Shown here: positions 45,870 to 57,107 of the stretch, in pieces
Layout: each line of letters starts with the position of its first letter
How positions within the stretch are numbered: the first letter of the stretch is position 1
Assembly (NCBI RefSeq): GCF_008629675.1
Contig: NZ_VWOX01000002.1
Location: 310,001 to 374,000, forward strand
Direction: 5' to 3'
From: Roseiconus nitratireducens
GTDB taxonomy: Bacteria; Planctomycetota; Planctomycetia; Pirellulales; Pirellulaceae
DNA: 64,000 bases
The notes under the pieces: model-generated
What the model saw: the letters and a program-made list of their open reading frames with translations, nothing else
Databases searched by the model: none
What the model was told of the DNA's origin: nothing
Made by a program: the position numbers and the translations under genes

Positions 45870-46532
45870 TCAACCGTCGGCGAGCGTCATGGTGACGGTG
45901 GTGGGACCACCGGGCGACGATTCGACTTGCAAGCTTTTTCCGACCAGCGTGGCTCGGCCGCGCATCGCGCGGATGCCGAAATGGTTCGGTGGCACTTGAT
46001 CGGGATCGAATCCGCTGCCGTCGTCGACGATGCAAATCCGCTTGCGGTCGCACCGGATGGCAACGGTATCGGCTTTTCCATGACGCACCGCGTTCCGCAC
46101 CGCTTCGATGACCACGCGGTAGGCAGCCGTTGCCACATCGCGGTCCCAATCGGGGCGACCGACCGGAGCATCCTCGTCGACTTTCCAAACCAATTCGCAT
46201 TGATCGCCGCAGATCCGCGAGGTGGTTTCCTTCGCCGCGGCAAGCCAACCCAATTGTTCCAACTCGGGCGGATAGATCTGCGTCAGCAGGTTGCGACCGA
46301 GCGTCATCGCCTCCTGCAGCCACTGGCGTGCCTGCGTCAGGCGTTCCCGATCGGAAGCCGACAGGGGACGATCGCCCACCTGATCAATCACCGATTGCAG
46401 ATTGGCCGACGAGGCAAAGATGAGGGGAAGCAGCAGATCGTGCAGGTCATGACCGATCTGCGACCGTTCTGCTTCGATGATCGTGCTGGCCGACAGTGCG
46501 TCGCCCGCCCCTCCCGCACTCAACCGAACCAA
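45870..46532 (-). CDS. Sensor-less histidine kinase (NarX/HisKA_3 type)
   Basis: About 220 residues. The phosphoacceptor segment ERSQIGHDLHDLLLPLIF with His31 is of the HisKA_3 class. The HATPase part has the N-box VIEAVRNAVRHGKAD near 140 and the G1/G2 boxes ICIVDDGSGFDPDQ and FGIRAMRGRA. The protein has no sensor or membrane segment, so input must come from another protein, plausibly the PAS or STAS product. No response regulator is in the window. The start is uncertain (TTG 46532); it overlaps the STAS gene by 13 bases. Confidence 0.8.
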   Translation of the reverse strand: MVRLSAGGAGDALSASTIIEAERSQIGHDLHDLLLPLIFASSANLQSVIDQVGDRPLSASDRERLTQARQWLQEAMTLGRNLLTQIYPPELEQLGWLAAAKETTSRICGDQCELVWKVDEDAPVGRPDWDRDVATAAYRVVIEAVRNAVRHGKADTVAIRCDRKRICIVDDGSGFDPDQVPPNHFGIRAMRGRATLVGKSLQVESSPGGPTTVTMTLADG

Positions 46533-46885
46533 CCTTTCTTCTCGAAGCTGGACAAAGCCTTCTCTTCGGTCGTCTGAATGTCGAACAGTTTGTTCAACTT
46601 CGTGATCTTGAAGACTTCCAGCACGTTCGGGGAGACCTCACAAAACTTCAAGGCCACGCCTTGAGCCTTGCAAGTCTTGTTCAACATCACCAGCTTGGTG
46701 ATCATTGCCGAGGACATAAAGGAGACGCCTCGGAAGTTCAGCAACAGCTTCTTGTGCATCGCCTGGGGAACGGCGTCCTGCAATTCCCGCCCGACCTGCT
46801 CGATTCGCTGACTGTCCAGGATTTTGCTGTCCATGAAACCGACGACTAAGATTTCGCCGTTTGTTTCCGTTGTGGTGGCCGACAT
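46520..46885 (-). CDS. STAS-domain protein (anti-sigma factor antagonist-like)
   Basis: A 121-residue single STAS domain. ILVVGFMDSKILDSQRIEQV begins the fold, and LLLNFRGVSFMSSAMITKLV holds the usual phospho-acceptor site with Ser-Ser. GVALKFCEVSPNVLEVFKIT and LNKLFDIQTTEEKAL close it. Such proteins switch partners with serine kinases to release sigma factors or act in stressosomes. No anti-sigma serine kinase is adjacent; a histidine kinase gene overlaps its 3' end by 13 bases. ATG 46885 gives a normal STAS start; an ATG 8 codons upstream is possible. Confidence 0.8.
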   Translation of the reverse strand: MSATTTETNGEILVVGFMDSKILDSQRIEQVGRELQDAVPQAMHKKLLLNFRGVSFMSSAMITKLVMLNKTCKAQGVALKFCEVSPNVLEVFKITKLNKLFDIQTTEEKALSSFEKKGWFG

Positions 46886-47069
46886 GTACGCGCTTTGAAA
46901 AAAGGACATGAAGAGCAGGTGTACCAAGCGTCTGGCTGCGTCGCGCACCCTCGCTGTCACCGGCCATAGCGTATCAACGTTCAGCAGCGGTCGCAATTCG
47001 GGGGCGACCGCGTGGACCGGCTTTCAGCCGTTTGGATTCCACCCCGCCCGGTCAGGTCCTACCAGCGTG

Positions 47070-47651
47070 TCAGTTTGGCGATCGGTACACGCCGGACGCA
47101 TCGACCATCACCGAGTCGACCGCGGCGTCGTACTGTGCGGTGCCGGTCACATAGACCACATCGCCCTTGCGGACACCCAGGACCTGGCGAGCGTCGCCGG
47201 CCAGCACGTTTCCGTCCGCGTCGCGGAACTGGACGATCGCCTTGGGGGCGTTCTTGAGCTTGCGTTTGCAGAACGGGCAATTGTCGGCGTGGTTCGGATC
47301 CCCTTCGCCGTGACCTTCATCGGGCAACTGGGTGACGACGAACGCCACCTGGGCCGGCTGGAAAGGATCCAGGTCGCCGGCATCAATCCGACCGGCAAGG
47401 ACGACCGACTGCGAGGCTTCCCCGGCGTCTTTGACGTCGGTCGGTGACTGGGCTGCATCCTCAGGCATCTCGGCGAGCAGCAATTCCGGACGGGTTGCTT
47501 GCCGCGTCACGCTCCCGCCCAACTCGCCAGCGCCCTGCTCAGTCGCGGATTCGCAACCGATGCACAGAATCAATACGAGCCCCGCTGCGATCCGCCCTCC
47601 GGCGCAGAAGGGCCCGCGTTGTCGTCGGTTCCAGGTTCCGATCCGGTTCAT
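47070..47651 (-). CDS. Lipoprotein with OB-like domain, unknown function
   Basis: A 193-residue protein. After a basic start, a hydrophobic segment AAGLVLILCIGC ends in a lipobox Cys near residue 33. The mature part has a CPFCKRK motif near 125 and then VYVTGTAQYDAAVDSVMVDA, resembling the small OB-fold domains of periplasmic nucleic-acid- or metal-related proteins. Its start overlaps the stop of the His-rich lipoprotein gene (ATGA at 47648-47651), so the two are translated together. Function unknown; the partner suggests metal handling. Confidence 0.6.
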   Translation of the reverse strand: MNRIGTWNRRQRGPFCAGGRIAAGLVLILCIGCESATEQGAGELGGSVTRQATRPELLLAEMPEDAAQSPTDVKDAGEASQSVVLAGRIDAGDLDPFQPAQVAFVVTQLPDEGHGEGDPNHADNCPFCKRKLKNAPKAIVQFRDADGNVLAGDARQVLGVRKGDVVYVTGTAQYDAAVDSVMVDASGVYRSPN

Positions 47652-48163
47652 TGCGTGTCCTGGTTCAACGTGTCGAGTGCCGACTGGATGGATTCGCTGA
47701 CTTCGTCGTACGACTTGCCCCCGTCGCCGTGCAGACTTTCATCGATCGCGCCAAATGCATCGAACAGTTGCTCGATGGCGGCGGCCAACTCCTGCTTCCG
47801 CGGTTCGGGCAAATCGGATTCCTGCACCCAGTGATCGGTTGCTTCCAGCACTTCACCGATGTGGTGCAAGGGATCATGCGCCGCGTCGACATCGTTGTTG
47901 GCAAAGCCGTCTTTGATCGTCTTGTTCAACGATTCGATTTCCTCGGTGGCCTCGTCCAGCGTGGCAAACTCGTGTTCATGCTCATCGTCGGCATGATCAT
48001 GTTCGCCCTCGGCATGATCGTGATCGCCCGCTTCCGAGTCGTGATCGTGGGCGGCTTCCGCGGACGTGTCGGCCGGTTCAGTCGGCTGACTGCACCCGGT
48101 CAGAGTGGCAAAACCGAGGGCGGCCAGAAAACCGGCGCAAAGCGAAAGCGATCTGCATGACAT
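47648..48163 (-). CDS. His-rich lipoprotein, possible metal-binding protein
   Basis: A 171-residue protein. The signal MSCRSLSLCAGFLAALGFATLTGC ends in a lipobox (LTGC). Directly after it is a His/Asp/Glu-rich stretch (AHDHDSEAGDHDHAEGEHDH and on, about 38-64) that could bind zinc, nickel or cobalt. The remaining ~110 residues are helical (FATLDEATEEIESLNKTIKD, QELAAAIEQLFDAFGAIDES). ATG 48163 is chosen because it begins a normal signal peptide. The pair with the next gene resembles metal-chaperone lipoprotein pairs, but this is an inference. Confidence 0.65.
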   Translation of the reverse strand: MSCRSLSLCAGFLAALGFATLTGCSQPTEPADTSAEAAHDHDSEAGDHDHAEGEHDHADDEHEHEFATLDEATEEIESLNKTIKDGFANNDVDAAHDPLHHIGEVLEATDHWVQESDLPEPRKQELAAAIEQLFDAFGAIDESLHGDGGKSYDEVSESIQSALDTLNQDTQ

Positions 48164-48369
48164 GGGAGGCAATCCGAGCAAGGTCGAGGGGAAGCCGGCC
48201 AGGCCGGCGGAAAACGGTGTCACCGTCCTGGAATCGGACGGCAACCGGCAGTTTAGCACGTTCTACGTCGCCGGCCAGAAAGGGTTCATTGCGTCGCGGC
48301 GCCATCGAACCCTCCACAAGTAACCCCTGCGGCAGTGAAACCGTCGCGTGAACCTCGCCGCCAGGAAAC

Positions 48370-50193
48370 TCATTTCCGGTTGCTGCGACGGCGATCGGAT
48401 TCCTTCAACAGGATCTTCCGCAGCCGAATGCTCTCCGGCGTGACCTCGACCAGTTCGTCATCCTCGATGTACTCCAGCGCGGCTTCCAACGACATGTCGC
48501 GCGGCGGTTTCAAGATCACGTTTTCGTCGCTGCCGGAAGCACGCATGTTGGTCAGTTTCTTTTCCCGGCAGGGATTCACATTCATGTCATTCTCGCGGGC
48601 GTTCTCGCCCACAATCATCCCCTCGTAGACTTCGACGCCCGGCGGGACAAACAGGTCACTTCGGTCCTGCAGTGCGAACAGGGCGAACGGCATCGTCTTG
48701 CCACCGACCATCGACACCAACACGCCGTTGGATCGTCCGGGCACCTCGGGTTCCACCGGTCGGTAGCTTTCAAAACGATGGTGGATGACCGCCGTTCCTC
48801 GGGTGGCATTGAGCAGTCGGGTGCGGAGTCCGATCAGGCCCCGCGAAGGAATGTTGAATCGCAGCAAGCTGTATTCGCCGCGCTGATTCATTTCCTCCAA
48901 AGTGCCCCGTCGCAATCCGACCAGCTCCATCACCGGGCCCATCGCTTCGGTCGGAACCTCCACGCGCAGCGACTCAAACGGCTCATGAGGCTTGCCATCG
49001 ATGATGCGGTTGATGACCCGCGGTTTTCCCACACTCAGCTCGAAACCTTCTCGACGCATGGTTTCGATCAAGACTGCCAGGTGCAGCACGCCGCGGCCTT
49101 TGACGGCGTAGGATTCCGTCCCGGGAATCATCTCCACCCGCAACGCGACGTTGCGCTCCAGTTCTTTCTCCAGACGCCCCTTGATCTGGCGAGTCGTCAC
49201 GTACTTGCCTTCCCGACCGGCCAGCGGCGAGGAGTTGACGGCAAACACCATTTCCAGCGTGGGCTCGTCCACGGCCAGTCGCTTGAACGGATTGTTGGCA
49301 TCGACCGCCGAAACGGTGTCACCAATCTCAACGCTGTCCAGGCCTTCGATCGCCACGATGTCTCCCGCCCGCGCCTCGTCGGTCCGAGCGCGCCCCAGAT
49401 TGTCAAACACGTACAACCCGGAAAGCTTCTGTTTCGCGACGGCATCCTTTTGATGCAGGTCGATGTTCTGGTTGGCCCGCAACACTCCGGACTGGATCCG
49501 ACCGACCGCGATCCGACCGACGTATTCGCTCCAGTCCAGCGTCGTGACCAGCATTCGCAGCGGAGCCTCAACGTCAATCTCCGGTCCCGGTAAATGGTCG
49601 ACCAGCAGATCCAGCAACGGCCGCATGTCCGATCCGGGCTCGGCCGGATCGGTCGTCGCGTAGCCCGCTTTGGCGCTGGCGAACACGTAGGCGACCGAGT
49701 CCAATTGGTCTTCCCCGCCCAGATCCGCAAGCAGTTCCAGGGCTTCGTCCAAAGCCTCCAATGACCGCGCGTCCGGCCGGTCAATCTTGTTGACCACGAT
49801 GATCGGTTTGACGCCCGCCGCCAACGCTTTCTCCAACACGTAGCGGGTCTGAGGCATGGGGCCTTCGGCGGCATCGACCAACACCAGGCAGCCATCCGCC
49901 ATCGTCACCACGCGTTCCACCTCGCCACCGAAATCCGCGTGCCCCGGCGTGTCGATCAAGTTGATTTTCACATCGCGATAGGGGATCGCGATGTTCTTCG
50001 ACAAGATGGTGATGCCTCGTTCCCGCTCCAGATCGTTGGAGTCCAGGATCCGCTCCCCTTTCAGCTCGGCATCGCGGAACTGACCACTTTGACGCAACAG
50101 GCAATCGACGAGCGTCGTCTTGCCATGATCGACGTGGGCAATGATGACAACGTTGCGAATGTCCGTTCGCCGGTCCGTAAGAAGGTTCGACAC
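48370..50193 (-). CDS. typA: Ribosome-associated GTPase TypA/BipA
   Basis: A 607-residue translational GTPase of EF-G type. It has G1 [10 protein letters not shown] near 19, G3 [12 protein letters not shown] near 81, and G4 NKIDRPDA near 135. Its C-terminal part is specific to BipA ([59 protein letters not shown]). It acts in 50S subunit assembly and stress adaptation. Length is normal. The start is GTG 50193; no clear ribosome site is visible before it. Confidence 0.95.
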   Translation of the reverse strand: MSNLLTDRRTDIRNVVIIAHVDHGKTTLVDCLLRQSGQFRDAELKGERILDSNDLERERGITILSKNIAIPYRDVKINLIDTPGHADFGGEVERVVTMADGCLVLVDAAEGPMPQTRYVLEKALAAGVKPIIVVNKIDRPDARSLEALDEALELLADLGGEDQLDSVAYVFASAKAGYATTDPAEPGSDMRPLLDLLVDHLPGPEIDVEAPLRMLVTTLDWSEYVGRIAVGRIQSGVLRANQNIDLHQKDAVAKQKLSGLYVFDNLGRARTDEARAGDIVAIEGLDSVEIGDTVSAVDANNPFKRLAVDEPTLEMVFAVNSSPLAGREGKYVTTRQIKGRLEKELERNVALRVEMIPGTESYAVKGRGVLHLAVLIETMRREGFELSVGKPRVINRIIDGKPHEPFESLRVEVPTEAMGPVMELVGLRRGTLEEMNQRGEYSLLRFNIPSRGLIGLRTRLLNATRGTAVIHHRFESYRPVEPEVPGRSNGVLVSMVGGKTMPFALFALQDRSDLFVPPGVEVYEGMIVGENARENDMNVNPCREKKLTNMRASGSDENVILKPPRDMSLEAALEYIEDDELVEVTPESIRLRKILLKESDRRRSNRK

Positions 50194-50771
50194 GAGAGCG
50201 CTTGTGGATAAAAAACGATGGTGTTGGACGCCAGCGGAATGCTCCGAGCAATTTGCCTGACAGTCACAACGCGGATTGAGTAAAGGTCACGGTGCGAAAA
50301 AATGTGGATGGTCCGATCAGGCAGGGTTTCCGATCAGGCCGATTTGAGGTTCCCGAGCATTTCGAACGCGATCGTTCGGAAAACGACTGAGGCCGGAACG
50401 GTTGCGGTCGCCGTCTCCGGACGGGCCTGTCCGGTGTGAAAGCCTGCCTGGGACAAACCGCCCTGAGCCAAACGACTTCGCGCTACCGCGAAGGCCGACC
50501 CGCACCGGTTTTTGCCAGCAATCGCAACATTCTGTGGATTCGCACACCGGGCCGCGTTGCCGCCCATCGCGGGTGGCCGCCTGCGTCACACCGCGATCGG
50601 TCACCGCCGCCGCTTGCGGACCGGATGGCGATAGTGAATACGTTGTCAGCGATTTGTGCTAGAGCTTTCTCGGCATGCGGGCCAGAGCCACGCTAGGCGG
50701 CATCTGCGGCAGAGTGACATCCCTAAGGAGCCGCCGAGGGAGTCTGGTCGTCCAGCCGGTTTGTCTGCCGT

Positions 50772-50799
50772 TGCGAGTTCTGGTCAGCTATGTAATATT
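50772..50799 (+). promoter_or_regulatory. Candidate sigma70-type promoter of the nqr operon
   Basis: TTGCGA (50772-50777), a 16-base spacer, and TAATAT (50794-50799) make a fair -35/-10 pair in otherwise GC-rich DNA. Transcription would begin near 50806 and give a ~130-base leader before nqrA. Confidence 0.4.
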
Positions 50800-50813
50800 C
50801 CGTTGAACGGAAC
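50799..50813. promoter_or_regulatory. Perfect palindrome overlapping the nqr promoter
   Basis: TTCCGTT-G-AACGGAA is a perfect inverted repeat with 7-base arms. It touches the -10 hexamer and covers the likely start site, the classic position for a repressor. No regulator can be assigned from sequence. Confidence 0.45.
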
Positions 50814-50866
50814 TCTGGCGTGTTTCTTTGCCCGCAAATGCTCGCGGGCATTCGCTCGCGCGCCGC

Positions 50867-50884
50867 TTGTGAAAAAAATCACAA
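50867..50884. promoter_or_regulatory. CRP/FNR-type palindrome upstream of nqrA
   Basis: TTGTGA-AAAAAA-TCACAA is a perfect palindrome and an exact match to the CRP consensus TGTGA-N6-TCACA. It ends 52 bases before the nqrA ATG and lies downstream of the candidate promoter. If both are real, binding would block elongation or serve a second promoter. Confidence 0.55.
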
Positions 50885-50936
50885 TGTCCCGGCGTCGGAG
50901 TGTTCCCCCACGCCGCCCACCGATCTGCCAAGACAC

Positions 50937-52286
50937 ATGATCACAATCAAAGAGGGGTTGGATCTCCCGATCCTCGGCAACCCCGCCCAGCACATTGAAG
51001 TTGCCAAGCCCGTCAGCCAGGTGGCCCTCCTGGGGGACGACTACATCGGCATGAAGCCGACGATGTTGGTTTCGGTCGGTGACCGTGTCAAAATTGGCCA
51101 GCCTTTATTTTCCGACAAGAAGACCGAAGGGGTCACTTACACCTCACCGGCAGCCGGCACCGTGGCCGACGTCGTGCGGGGCAAGAAGCGAAAATTCGAA
51201 TCGATCGTGATCGATGTGGACCCCTCGCCGAGCGACTCCGATTACGAGTCCTTCGAACCGGGCGAAGTGGGCGCGATGGATCGGCAATCCGCCGCCGACC
51301 TGTTGATCGCCAGCGGACTTTGGACGTCGTTTCGCACGCGTCCCTACGGCAAAGTGCCCAAACCCGGATCGACCCCGCATTCGATCTTCGTGCAAGCGAT
51401 CGACACCAACCCGCTGGCCGCCTCGCCGTCCGTCGCGATGGCCGACCGAAAGGACCAGTTCCTGGTCGGATTGAACGTGATCGCCAAGCTGACCGACGGA
51501 ACCGTGCACGTCTGCAAGGCGTCGGGGGCGGAGATCCCTGGCAACGGCGTGGAAGGGGTCCGCGTGTCGGAGTTTTCCGGCCCCCATCCGGCCGGCCTGG
51601 TCGGGACCCACATTCACGAACTAGATCCGGTCGGTCCGACCAAAACGGTTTGGTACATCGGATACCAGGACGTGATCGCCATTGGGGCCTTGATGTTGAC
51701 CGGCCGCTTGGACGTTCGCCGCGTGATTTCCCTGGCCGGGCCGATCATCGAAAAGCCGCGGCTGCTGGAGACCCGCTTGGGCGCTAACATCCCGCAATTG
51801 ATCGAAGGGGAGCTCAACAGCGACGTCAAGATCCGTCCGATTTCCGGATCGGTTCTGTGTGGCCGCACCGCTCGGGACCCGCATCATTTCCTGGGACGCT
51901 ACCACACGCAGATTTCCGTCATCCAGGAGGGCGATGACCGCGAGTTCCTGGGCTGGCAGAAGCCCGGATTTGACAAGTACAGCATCACCAAAGTCTTCGC
52001 GTCATCGATGTTGCCCCACCAACGGTTCGCGTTCACCACCAGCACCGGTGGCAGCGAACGAGCGATGGTGCCGCTGGGGACCTATGAAAAAGTGATGCCG
52101 TTGGACATCCTGCCGACCCAACTTCTGCGGGCGTTGATCGTTCGCGACACTGACCAGGCCCAGCAATTGGGCGCGTTGGAGCTGGAAGAGGAAGACTTGG
52201 CCCTCTGCACGTTCGTCTGTCCCGGCAAGTACGAATACGGTTCGCTGCTCCGCGAGAACCTGACCACGATTGAGCGCGAGGGCTGA
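50937..52286 (+). CDS. nqrA: Na+-translocating NADH:quinone reductase subunit A
   Basis: A 449-residue peripheral subunit of the sodium-pumping Na+-NQR, facing the cytoplasm. The start [20 protein letters not shown] and the block [20 protein letters not shown] are standard Nqr[21 protein letters not shown] in the middle and [20 protein letters not shown] at the C-terminus are also typical. ATG 50937 is chosen because similarity begins there; a 39-codon in-frame extension upstream covers the CRP-type palindrome and is not protein-like. First gene of the nqr operon. Confidence 0.95.
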   Translation: MITIKEGLDLPILGNPAQHIEVAKPVSQVALLGDDYIGMKPTMLVSVGDRVKIGQPLFSDKKTEGVTYTSPAAGTVADVVRGKKRKFESIVIDVDPSPSDSDYESFEPGEVGAMDRQSAADLLIASGLWTSFRTRPYGKVPKPGSTPHSIFVQAIDTNPLAASPSVAMADRKDQFLVGLNVIAKLTDGTVHVCKASGAEIPGNGVEGVRVSEFSGPHPAGLVGTHIHELDPVGPTKTVWYIGYQDVIAIGALMLTGRLDVRRVISLAGPIIEKPRLLETRLGANIPQLIEGELNSDVKIRPISGSVLCGRTARDPHHFLGRYHTQISVIQEGDDREFLGWQKPGFDKYSITKVFASSMLPHQRFAFTTSTGGSERAMVPLGTYEKVMPLDILPTQLLRALIVRDTDQAQQLGALELEEEDLALCTFVCPGKYEYGSLLRENLTTIEREG

Positions 52287-52378
52287 TCGGTCAGCCTGTT
52301 CGGCACCCCGCCGCCGCGTCCGGGTCGCACGACGACCCACCCTTCATTCATTTTTTTCGTTTCTGGACCTACTGACCA

Positions 52379-53674
52379 ATGAAAGCACTTCGCGCTGCTC
52401 TGGACAAAGTCCATCCGCTCTTTGCAAAGGGCGGACCGTTGCAGATCGCGTACCCGATGTACGAGGCGCTCGACACGTTTTTGTACACGCCGGGGGAAGT
52501 CACACATGGGCAAACGCACGTGCGTGACAACATCGATCTGAAACGGATGATGATCACCGTCGTCCTGGCGCTGGTCCCCGTCACCCTGTTCGGCATGTGG
52601 AACGTCGGCTACCAGGCGAACCAGGCGGTTCAGCAGGTGGTTGAGGCCGGAGAGAAATATGTCGGCGACTGGCACTACTCGGTCCACCATGCCTTGGGAT
52701 TCGGACACGACCCCGGCAATCACGCCGACAACTTCGTGTTGGGGGCGATCTTTTTTCTGCCGATGTACATCGTCTGTATGTTCGTCGGGGGCCACATCGA
52801 ACTGGTCTTCAGCGTGCTTCGTGGTCACGAGATCAACGAGGGCTTTCTGGTCACCGGCTTGCTGTTCCCGCTGACGCTGCCGGCATCGATTCCGCTATGG
52901 CAGGTCGCGGTCGGCATCGCGTTCGGCGTGGTCGTTGCCAAAGAGGTGTTCGGCGGCACGGGACGGAACTTTTTGAACGTGGCCCTGACCAGCCGGGCGT
53001 TCCTGTACTTCGCCTACGCCGGTCAGATCAGTGGGGACGAAGTTTGGACGGCCGTGGACGGGTTCAGCGGAGCAACCGCATTGGGCCAGATGGCCGTTGC
53101 TGCTCCGGCCGACGGCGCCAGCGGCGTCGCCGTTCAATCACTCAGCAGCATCAACTACGCGGTCGGCAACGCGGACCCGGTCACGTGGTCGGCACCGATC
53201 ACCTGGGGAAGTGCGTTTCTGGGGACGATCCAGGGATGTGTCGGCGAAACCAGCACGCTGCTGTGCATCGTCGGTGCGGTGATTCTGATTGCGTCCGGGA
53301 TCGGATCCTGGAAGATCATGGCCGGCGTGGTCGGAGGGGCGATCGGCACCTCGCTGTTCCTCAACGGGGTCAGCAGCCACACCAATCCGATGATGGACGT
53401 TCCTTTCTACTGGCACCTGGTGATTGGCGGTCTGGCGTTCGGCCTGGTCTTCATGGCCACCGACCCGGTCAGCGCTTCGATGACGGAGACCGGCAAGTGG
53501 ATTTATGGGGCCTTGATCGGCTTCATGACGATCTTGATCCGGTGCATCAACCCGGCGTTTCCCGAAGGCATCATGTTGGCAATCCTGTTTGGCAACGTCT
53601 TCGCCCCGCTGATTGACTATTTCGTCGTATCCGTGAACGTTCGTCGGAGGATGGCCCGCTATGCCGCAACGTGA
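52379..53674 (+). CDS. nqrB: Na+-translocating NADH:quinone reductase subunit B
   Basis: A 431-residue integral membrane subunit carrying riboflavin and a covalent FMN. The FMN is bound through phosphoester to Thr233 in GFSGATALG, matching the S-G-A-T motif that ApbE recognises. Multiple membrane helices are visible ([55 protein letters not shown]). The family C-terminus [20 protein letters not shown] is present. The start is 92 bases after nqrA, and the 3' end overlaps nqrC by 14 bases. Confidence 0.95.
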   Translation: MKALRAALDKVHPLFAKGGPLQIAYPMYEALDTFLYTPGEVTHGQTHVRDNIDLKRMMITVVLALVPVTLFGMWNVGYQANQAVQQVVEAGEKYVGDWHYSVHHALGFGHDPGNHADNFVLGAIFFLPMYIVCMFVGGHIELVFSVLRGHEINEGFLVTGLLFPLTLPASIPLWQVAVGIAFGVVVAKEVFGGTGRNFLNVALTSRAFLYFAYAGQISGDEVWTAVDGFSGATALGQMAVAAPADGASGVAVQSLSSINYAVGNADPVTWSAPITWGSAFLGTIQGCVGETSTLLCIVGAVILIASGIGSWKIMAGVVGGAIGTSLFLNGVSSHTNPMMDVPFYWHLVIGGLAFGLVFMATDPVSASMTETGKWIYGALIGFMTILIRCINPAFPEGIMLAILFGNVFAPLIDYFVVSVNVRRRMARYAAT

Positions 53675-54476
53675 TTCATTTGCAGGAACCTTGATCACGG
53701 CGACGATTCTGTGCATCGCGTGTTCGTTCGTCGTCAGCGTCGCTGCGGTCGGACTGCGTGACAAGCAGGAAGCCAACAAGGTTCTGGACCGCCAGAAAAA
53801 CATCCTGGACGCCGCCGGACTCTCCTACGGCGAGTTCGGTAAATCGGCCAGCGAACTCTCCAAGGAGCAAATCGACGAACTGTACAGCTGGGTCAGCGAA
53901 GAACTCGTCGACCTCGACACGGGTGAGTTCGTCAGCGACGCCAAGCCGTCCGACTACGACGCCCGGGAAGCGGCAGAAAAGCCTGACACGAGTGTCCCGA
54001 TCGTCGACCCGCAATTCGATCCCGGCGTGGACCGACGCGAGAAAATCGCCAAGGTCTACTTCGTCACCAAGCCCGGATCGGACACTTTCCAGCAGGTGGT
54101 CTTGCCGGTGTACGGCAAAGGACTCTGGTCCACCCTGTACGGATACCTGGCACTCCGGAGCGATCTCAAAACGATTCAGGGTCTGACCTTCTACGAGCAC
54201 GCCGAAACGCCCGGATTGGGTGGCGAGGTTGACAACCCCGCCTGGAAGGCTCAATGGGAAGGCAAAGAACTGTACGACGACTCGGGCAAGCCCGCCGCGC
54301 TGGTCTACAAGGGCAGCGCTCCCGACGGCAATCCCTACGCCGTGGACGGGCTTTCCGGTGCAACCATCACCAGTCGGGGCGTGACCAATCTGCTCCGCTA
54401 CTGGGCCAGCGACGACGGCTACGGGCCGTTTCTGGCACGACTTCGAAAAAACGAATCCCCGACGGCAGGGAGTTAA
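53661..54476 (+). CDS. nqrC: Na+-translocating NADH:quinone reductase subunit C
   Basis: A 271-residue subunit with one N-terminal helix ([20 protein letters not shown]) and a periplasmic FMN domain. The covalent FMN attaches to Thr235 in [30 protein letters not shown] and [20 protein letters not shown] are standard NqrC segments. It overlaps the end of nqrB and ends 3 bases before nqrD. Confidence 0.95.
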   Translation: MPQRDSFAGTLITATILCIACSFVVSVAAVGLRDKQEANKVLDRQKNILDAAGLSYGEFGKSASELSKEQIDELYSWVSEELVDLDTGEFVSDAKPSDYDAREAAEKPDTSVPIVDPQFDPGVDRREKIAKVYFVTKPGSDTFQQVVLPVYGKGLWSTLYGYLALRSDLKTIQGLTFYEHAETPGLGGEVDNPAWKAQWEGKELYDDSGKPAALVYKGSAPDGNPYAVDGLSGATITSRGVTNLLRYWASDDGYGPFLARLRKNESPTAGS

Positions 54477-54479
54477 ATC

Positions 54480-55106
54480 ATGGCGCGATCCAAAGCAGCC
54501 TCGGTATTGGTCGATCCGTTGATCGACAACAACCCCATCGCACTGCAGATCCTCGGGATCTGTAGCGCCCTGGCGGTCACAACCAAGATGGAAACATCGA
54601 TCGTGATGGCGGTTGCTGTGATCGCCGTGACGGCCTTCAGCAACCTGGCCGTCAGTGCGATCCGAAACTACATCCCCAGCAGCATCCGGATCATCGTCCA
54701 GATGACCATCATCGCTTCGCTGGTTATCGTGGTGGACCAGATCTTGAAGGCTTACTTTTTTGACATCAGCAAACAGCTTTCGGTGTTCGTCGGTTTGATC
54801 ATCACCAACTGCATCGTGATGGGTCGCGCCGAAGGATTCGCGATGAAGAACAAGCCGGGTGTCAGCTTTCTGGACGGCCTGGGCAACGGCCTCGGTTACG
54901 GTCTGGTGTTGCTGTTCGTCGCGTTCTTTCGCGAGCTGTTCGGCAGCGGTTCCCTGTTCGGCTACACCATCTTGCCGTTGACCCGCAACGGCGGCTGGTA
55001 CAACCCCAACAACTTGATGCTGTTGCCGCCCAGCGCGTTCTTTTTGATCGGCCTGCTGATCTGGTTGATCCGATCATTCAAACCGGAACAAATCGAAGAA
55101 GCATAA
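54480..55106 (+). CDS. nqrD: Na+-translocating NADH:quinone reductase subunit D
   Basis: A 208-residue integral membrane subunit with six predicted helices. [20 protein letters not shown] starts the fold. The conserved Cys of the membrane iron site lies in the inverted-repeat helices shared with Nqr[21 protein letters not shown] has one such Cys. [20 protein letters not shown] follows. NqrD and NqrE together hold an intramembrane iron-sulfur site. Confidence 0.95.
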   Translation: MARSKAASVLVDPLIDNNPIALQILGICSALAVTTKMETSIVMAVAVIAVTAFSNLAVSAIRNYIPSSIRIIVQMTIIASLVIVVDQILKAYFFDISKQLSVFVGLIITNCIVMGRAEGFAMKNKPGVSFLDGLGNGLGYGLVLLFVAFFRELFGSGSLFGYTILPLTRNGGWYNPNNLMLLPPSAFFLIGLLIWLIRSFKPEQIEEA

Positions 55107-55115
55107 GGCAGAACG

Positions 55116-55763
<648 letters not shown>

Positions 55764-55880
55764 GCGGCCTCCCGATTTGACCGGCCGGTCGCCGCCGGAG
55801 GTGGCGGCCACCGGGACGCCAGGCAATGACTCCTGGCTCGTTTAGCCTCATTATTTCCTACAACAGAAAACGGTTCCGAA

Positions 55881-57098
55881 ATGGAAATCGTCCTTGGCAT
55901 CGTGATGTTCACCATCGTCGTGTTGGCGTTGGTGGCGGTGATTTTGGGGGCCAAGAAGCAACTGGTTGCTTCCGGTCCGGTCAAAATCATGATCAACGAA
56001 CAGAAAGAAATTCAGGTCCCCGCCGGGGGCAAACTGCTCGGTGCTCTGGCCGATGCCGGCGTGTTCGTCTCCAGCGCCTGCGGGGGCGGTGGAACCTGCG
56101 CCCAGTGCAAGGTCAAAGTGCTGGACGGCGGCGGCGAGATCCTGGCCACCGAAAAGGACCACATCAACAAAAAGGCCGCCCGGGAGGGAGAGCGTTTGTC
56201 GTGCCAGGTGGCCGTCAAACAGGACATGGTGGTCGAGGTGCCCGCCGAAGCGTTCGATACCAAGAAGTGGGAATGCACCGTCAAGAGCAACGACAACGTT
56301 GCCACGTTCATCAAAGAGTTTGTCCTGCAGCTACCCGAAGGCGAAGACGTCAACTTCAAAGCCGGCGGCTACATCCAGATCGAATGTGAACCGCACACGG
56401 TTCACTACAAGGACTTTGTGATCGACAAAGAGTATCACGAAGACTGGGACAAGTACGACATCTGGCGGTACACGTCCAAAGTCGATGAGCACGTCGTGCG
56501 CGCCTACTCTATGGCAAACTACCCGGGCGAGAAAGGCATCATCATGCTGAACGTCCGGATCGCGACACCGCCGCCGCGGAACCCCGACGTCCCGCCGGGG
56601 AAGATGAGTAGTTACATCTTCAGCCTGAAACCGGGGGACAAGGCGACCATCAGCGGCCCCTACGGCGAATTCTTTATCAAGGATTCCGACGCCGAAATGG
56701 TGTACATCGGCGGTGGTGCCGGGATGGCGCCCCTGCGAAGTCACATCTTCGAACTGTTCAAACGCCAAAAGTCCAAGCGAAAGGTCAGTTACTGGTACGG
56801 CGGCCGAAGCCTGCGAGAGCTTTTCTACATCGAGCATTTCCGAGAGATCGAAAAGGATTTCCCGAACTTCCAGTTCAATATCGCCCTGTCGGATCCCCTG
56901 CCCGAGGACAATTGGAATGGCTACGTCGGGTTCATCCACCAGGTCCTGCTGGAGAACTACCTCAGCAAACACCCGGCGCCGGAGGACATCGAGTACTACA
57001 TCTGTGGTCCGCCGATGATGAACCAGGCCGTCTTCCGGATGTTGGACGATTTGGGAGTCGAACCCGAGAACATCGCGTATGATGACTTCGGCGGCTAA
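55881..57098 (+). CDS. nqrF: Na+-translocating NADH:quinone reductase subunit F
   Basis: A 405-residue subunit that oxidises NADH. An N-terminal helix ([20 protein letters not shown]) anchors it. A [2Fe-2S] ferredoxin domain uses Cys67, 73, 76 and 108 ([23 protein letters not shown]). The FAD domain has RAYSMANYP near 212, and the NADH-binding part has [12 protein letters not shown] near 277 and [13 protein letters not shown] near 372. It is the last structural gene of the operon; the ApbE-NqrM gene follows after a repeat. Confidence 0.95.
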   Translation: MEIVLGIVMFTIVVLALVAVILGAKKQLVASGPVKIMINEQKEIQVPAGGKLLGALADAGVFVSSACGGGGTCAQCKVKVLDGGGEILATEKDHINKKAAREGERLSCQVAVKQDMVVEVPAEAFDTKKWECTVKSNDNVATFIKEFVLQLPEGEDVNFKAGGYIQIECEPHTVHYKDFVIDKEYHEDWDKYDIWRYTSKVDEHVVRAYSMANYPGEKGIIMLNVRIATPPPRNPDVPPGKMSSYIFSLKPGDKATISGPYGEFFIKDSDAEMVYIGGGAGMAPLRSHIFELFKRQKSKRKVSYWYGGRSLRELFYIEHFREIEKDFPNFQFNIALSDPLPEDNWNGYVGFIHQVLLENYLSKHPAPEDIEYYICGPPMMNQAVFRMLDDLGVEPENIAYDDFGG

Positions 57099-57107
57099 CG
57101 GGACGGC

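Larger units (their letters stand above)
50194..50936. other. Divergent intergenic region, nqr control region
   Basis: The 743 bases separate typA (minus) and nqrA (plus). Open frames in 50317-50700 have no protein-like character and I treat them as non-coding. The right third holds a sigma70-like promoter, two perfect palindromes and a 7-bp hairpin TGCCCGC-N8-GCGGGCA at 50829-50850. Confidence 0.55.

Noticed and set aside
50317..50700. Short open frames of 75-95 codons upstream of nqrA
   Set aside because: They are Arg/Pro/Ser-rich with no hydrophobic core or start signal, and overlapping frames on both strands are open, as expected from base composition.
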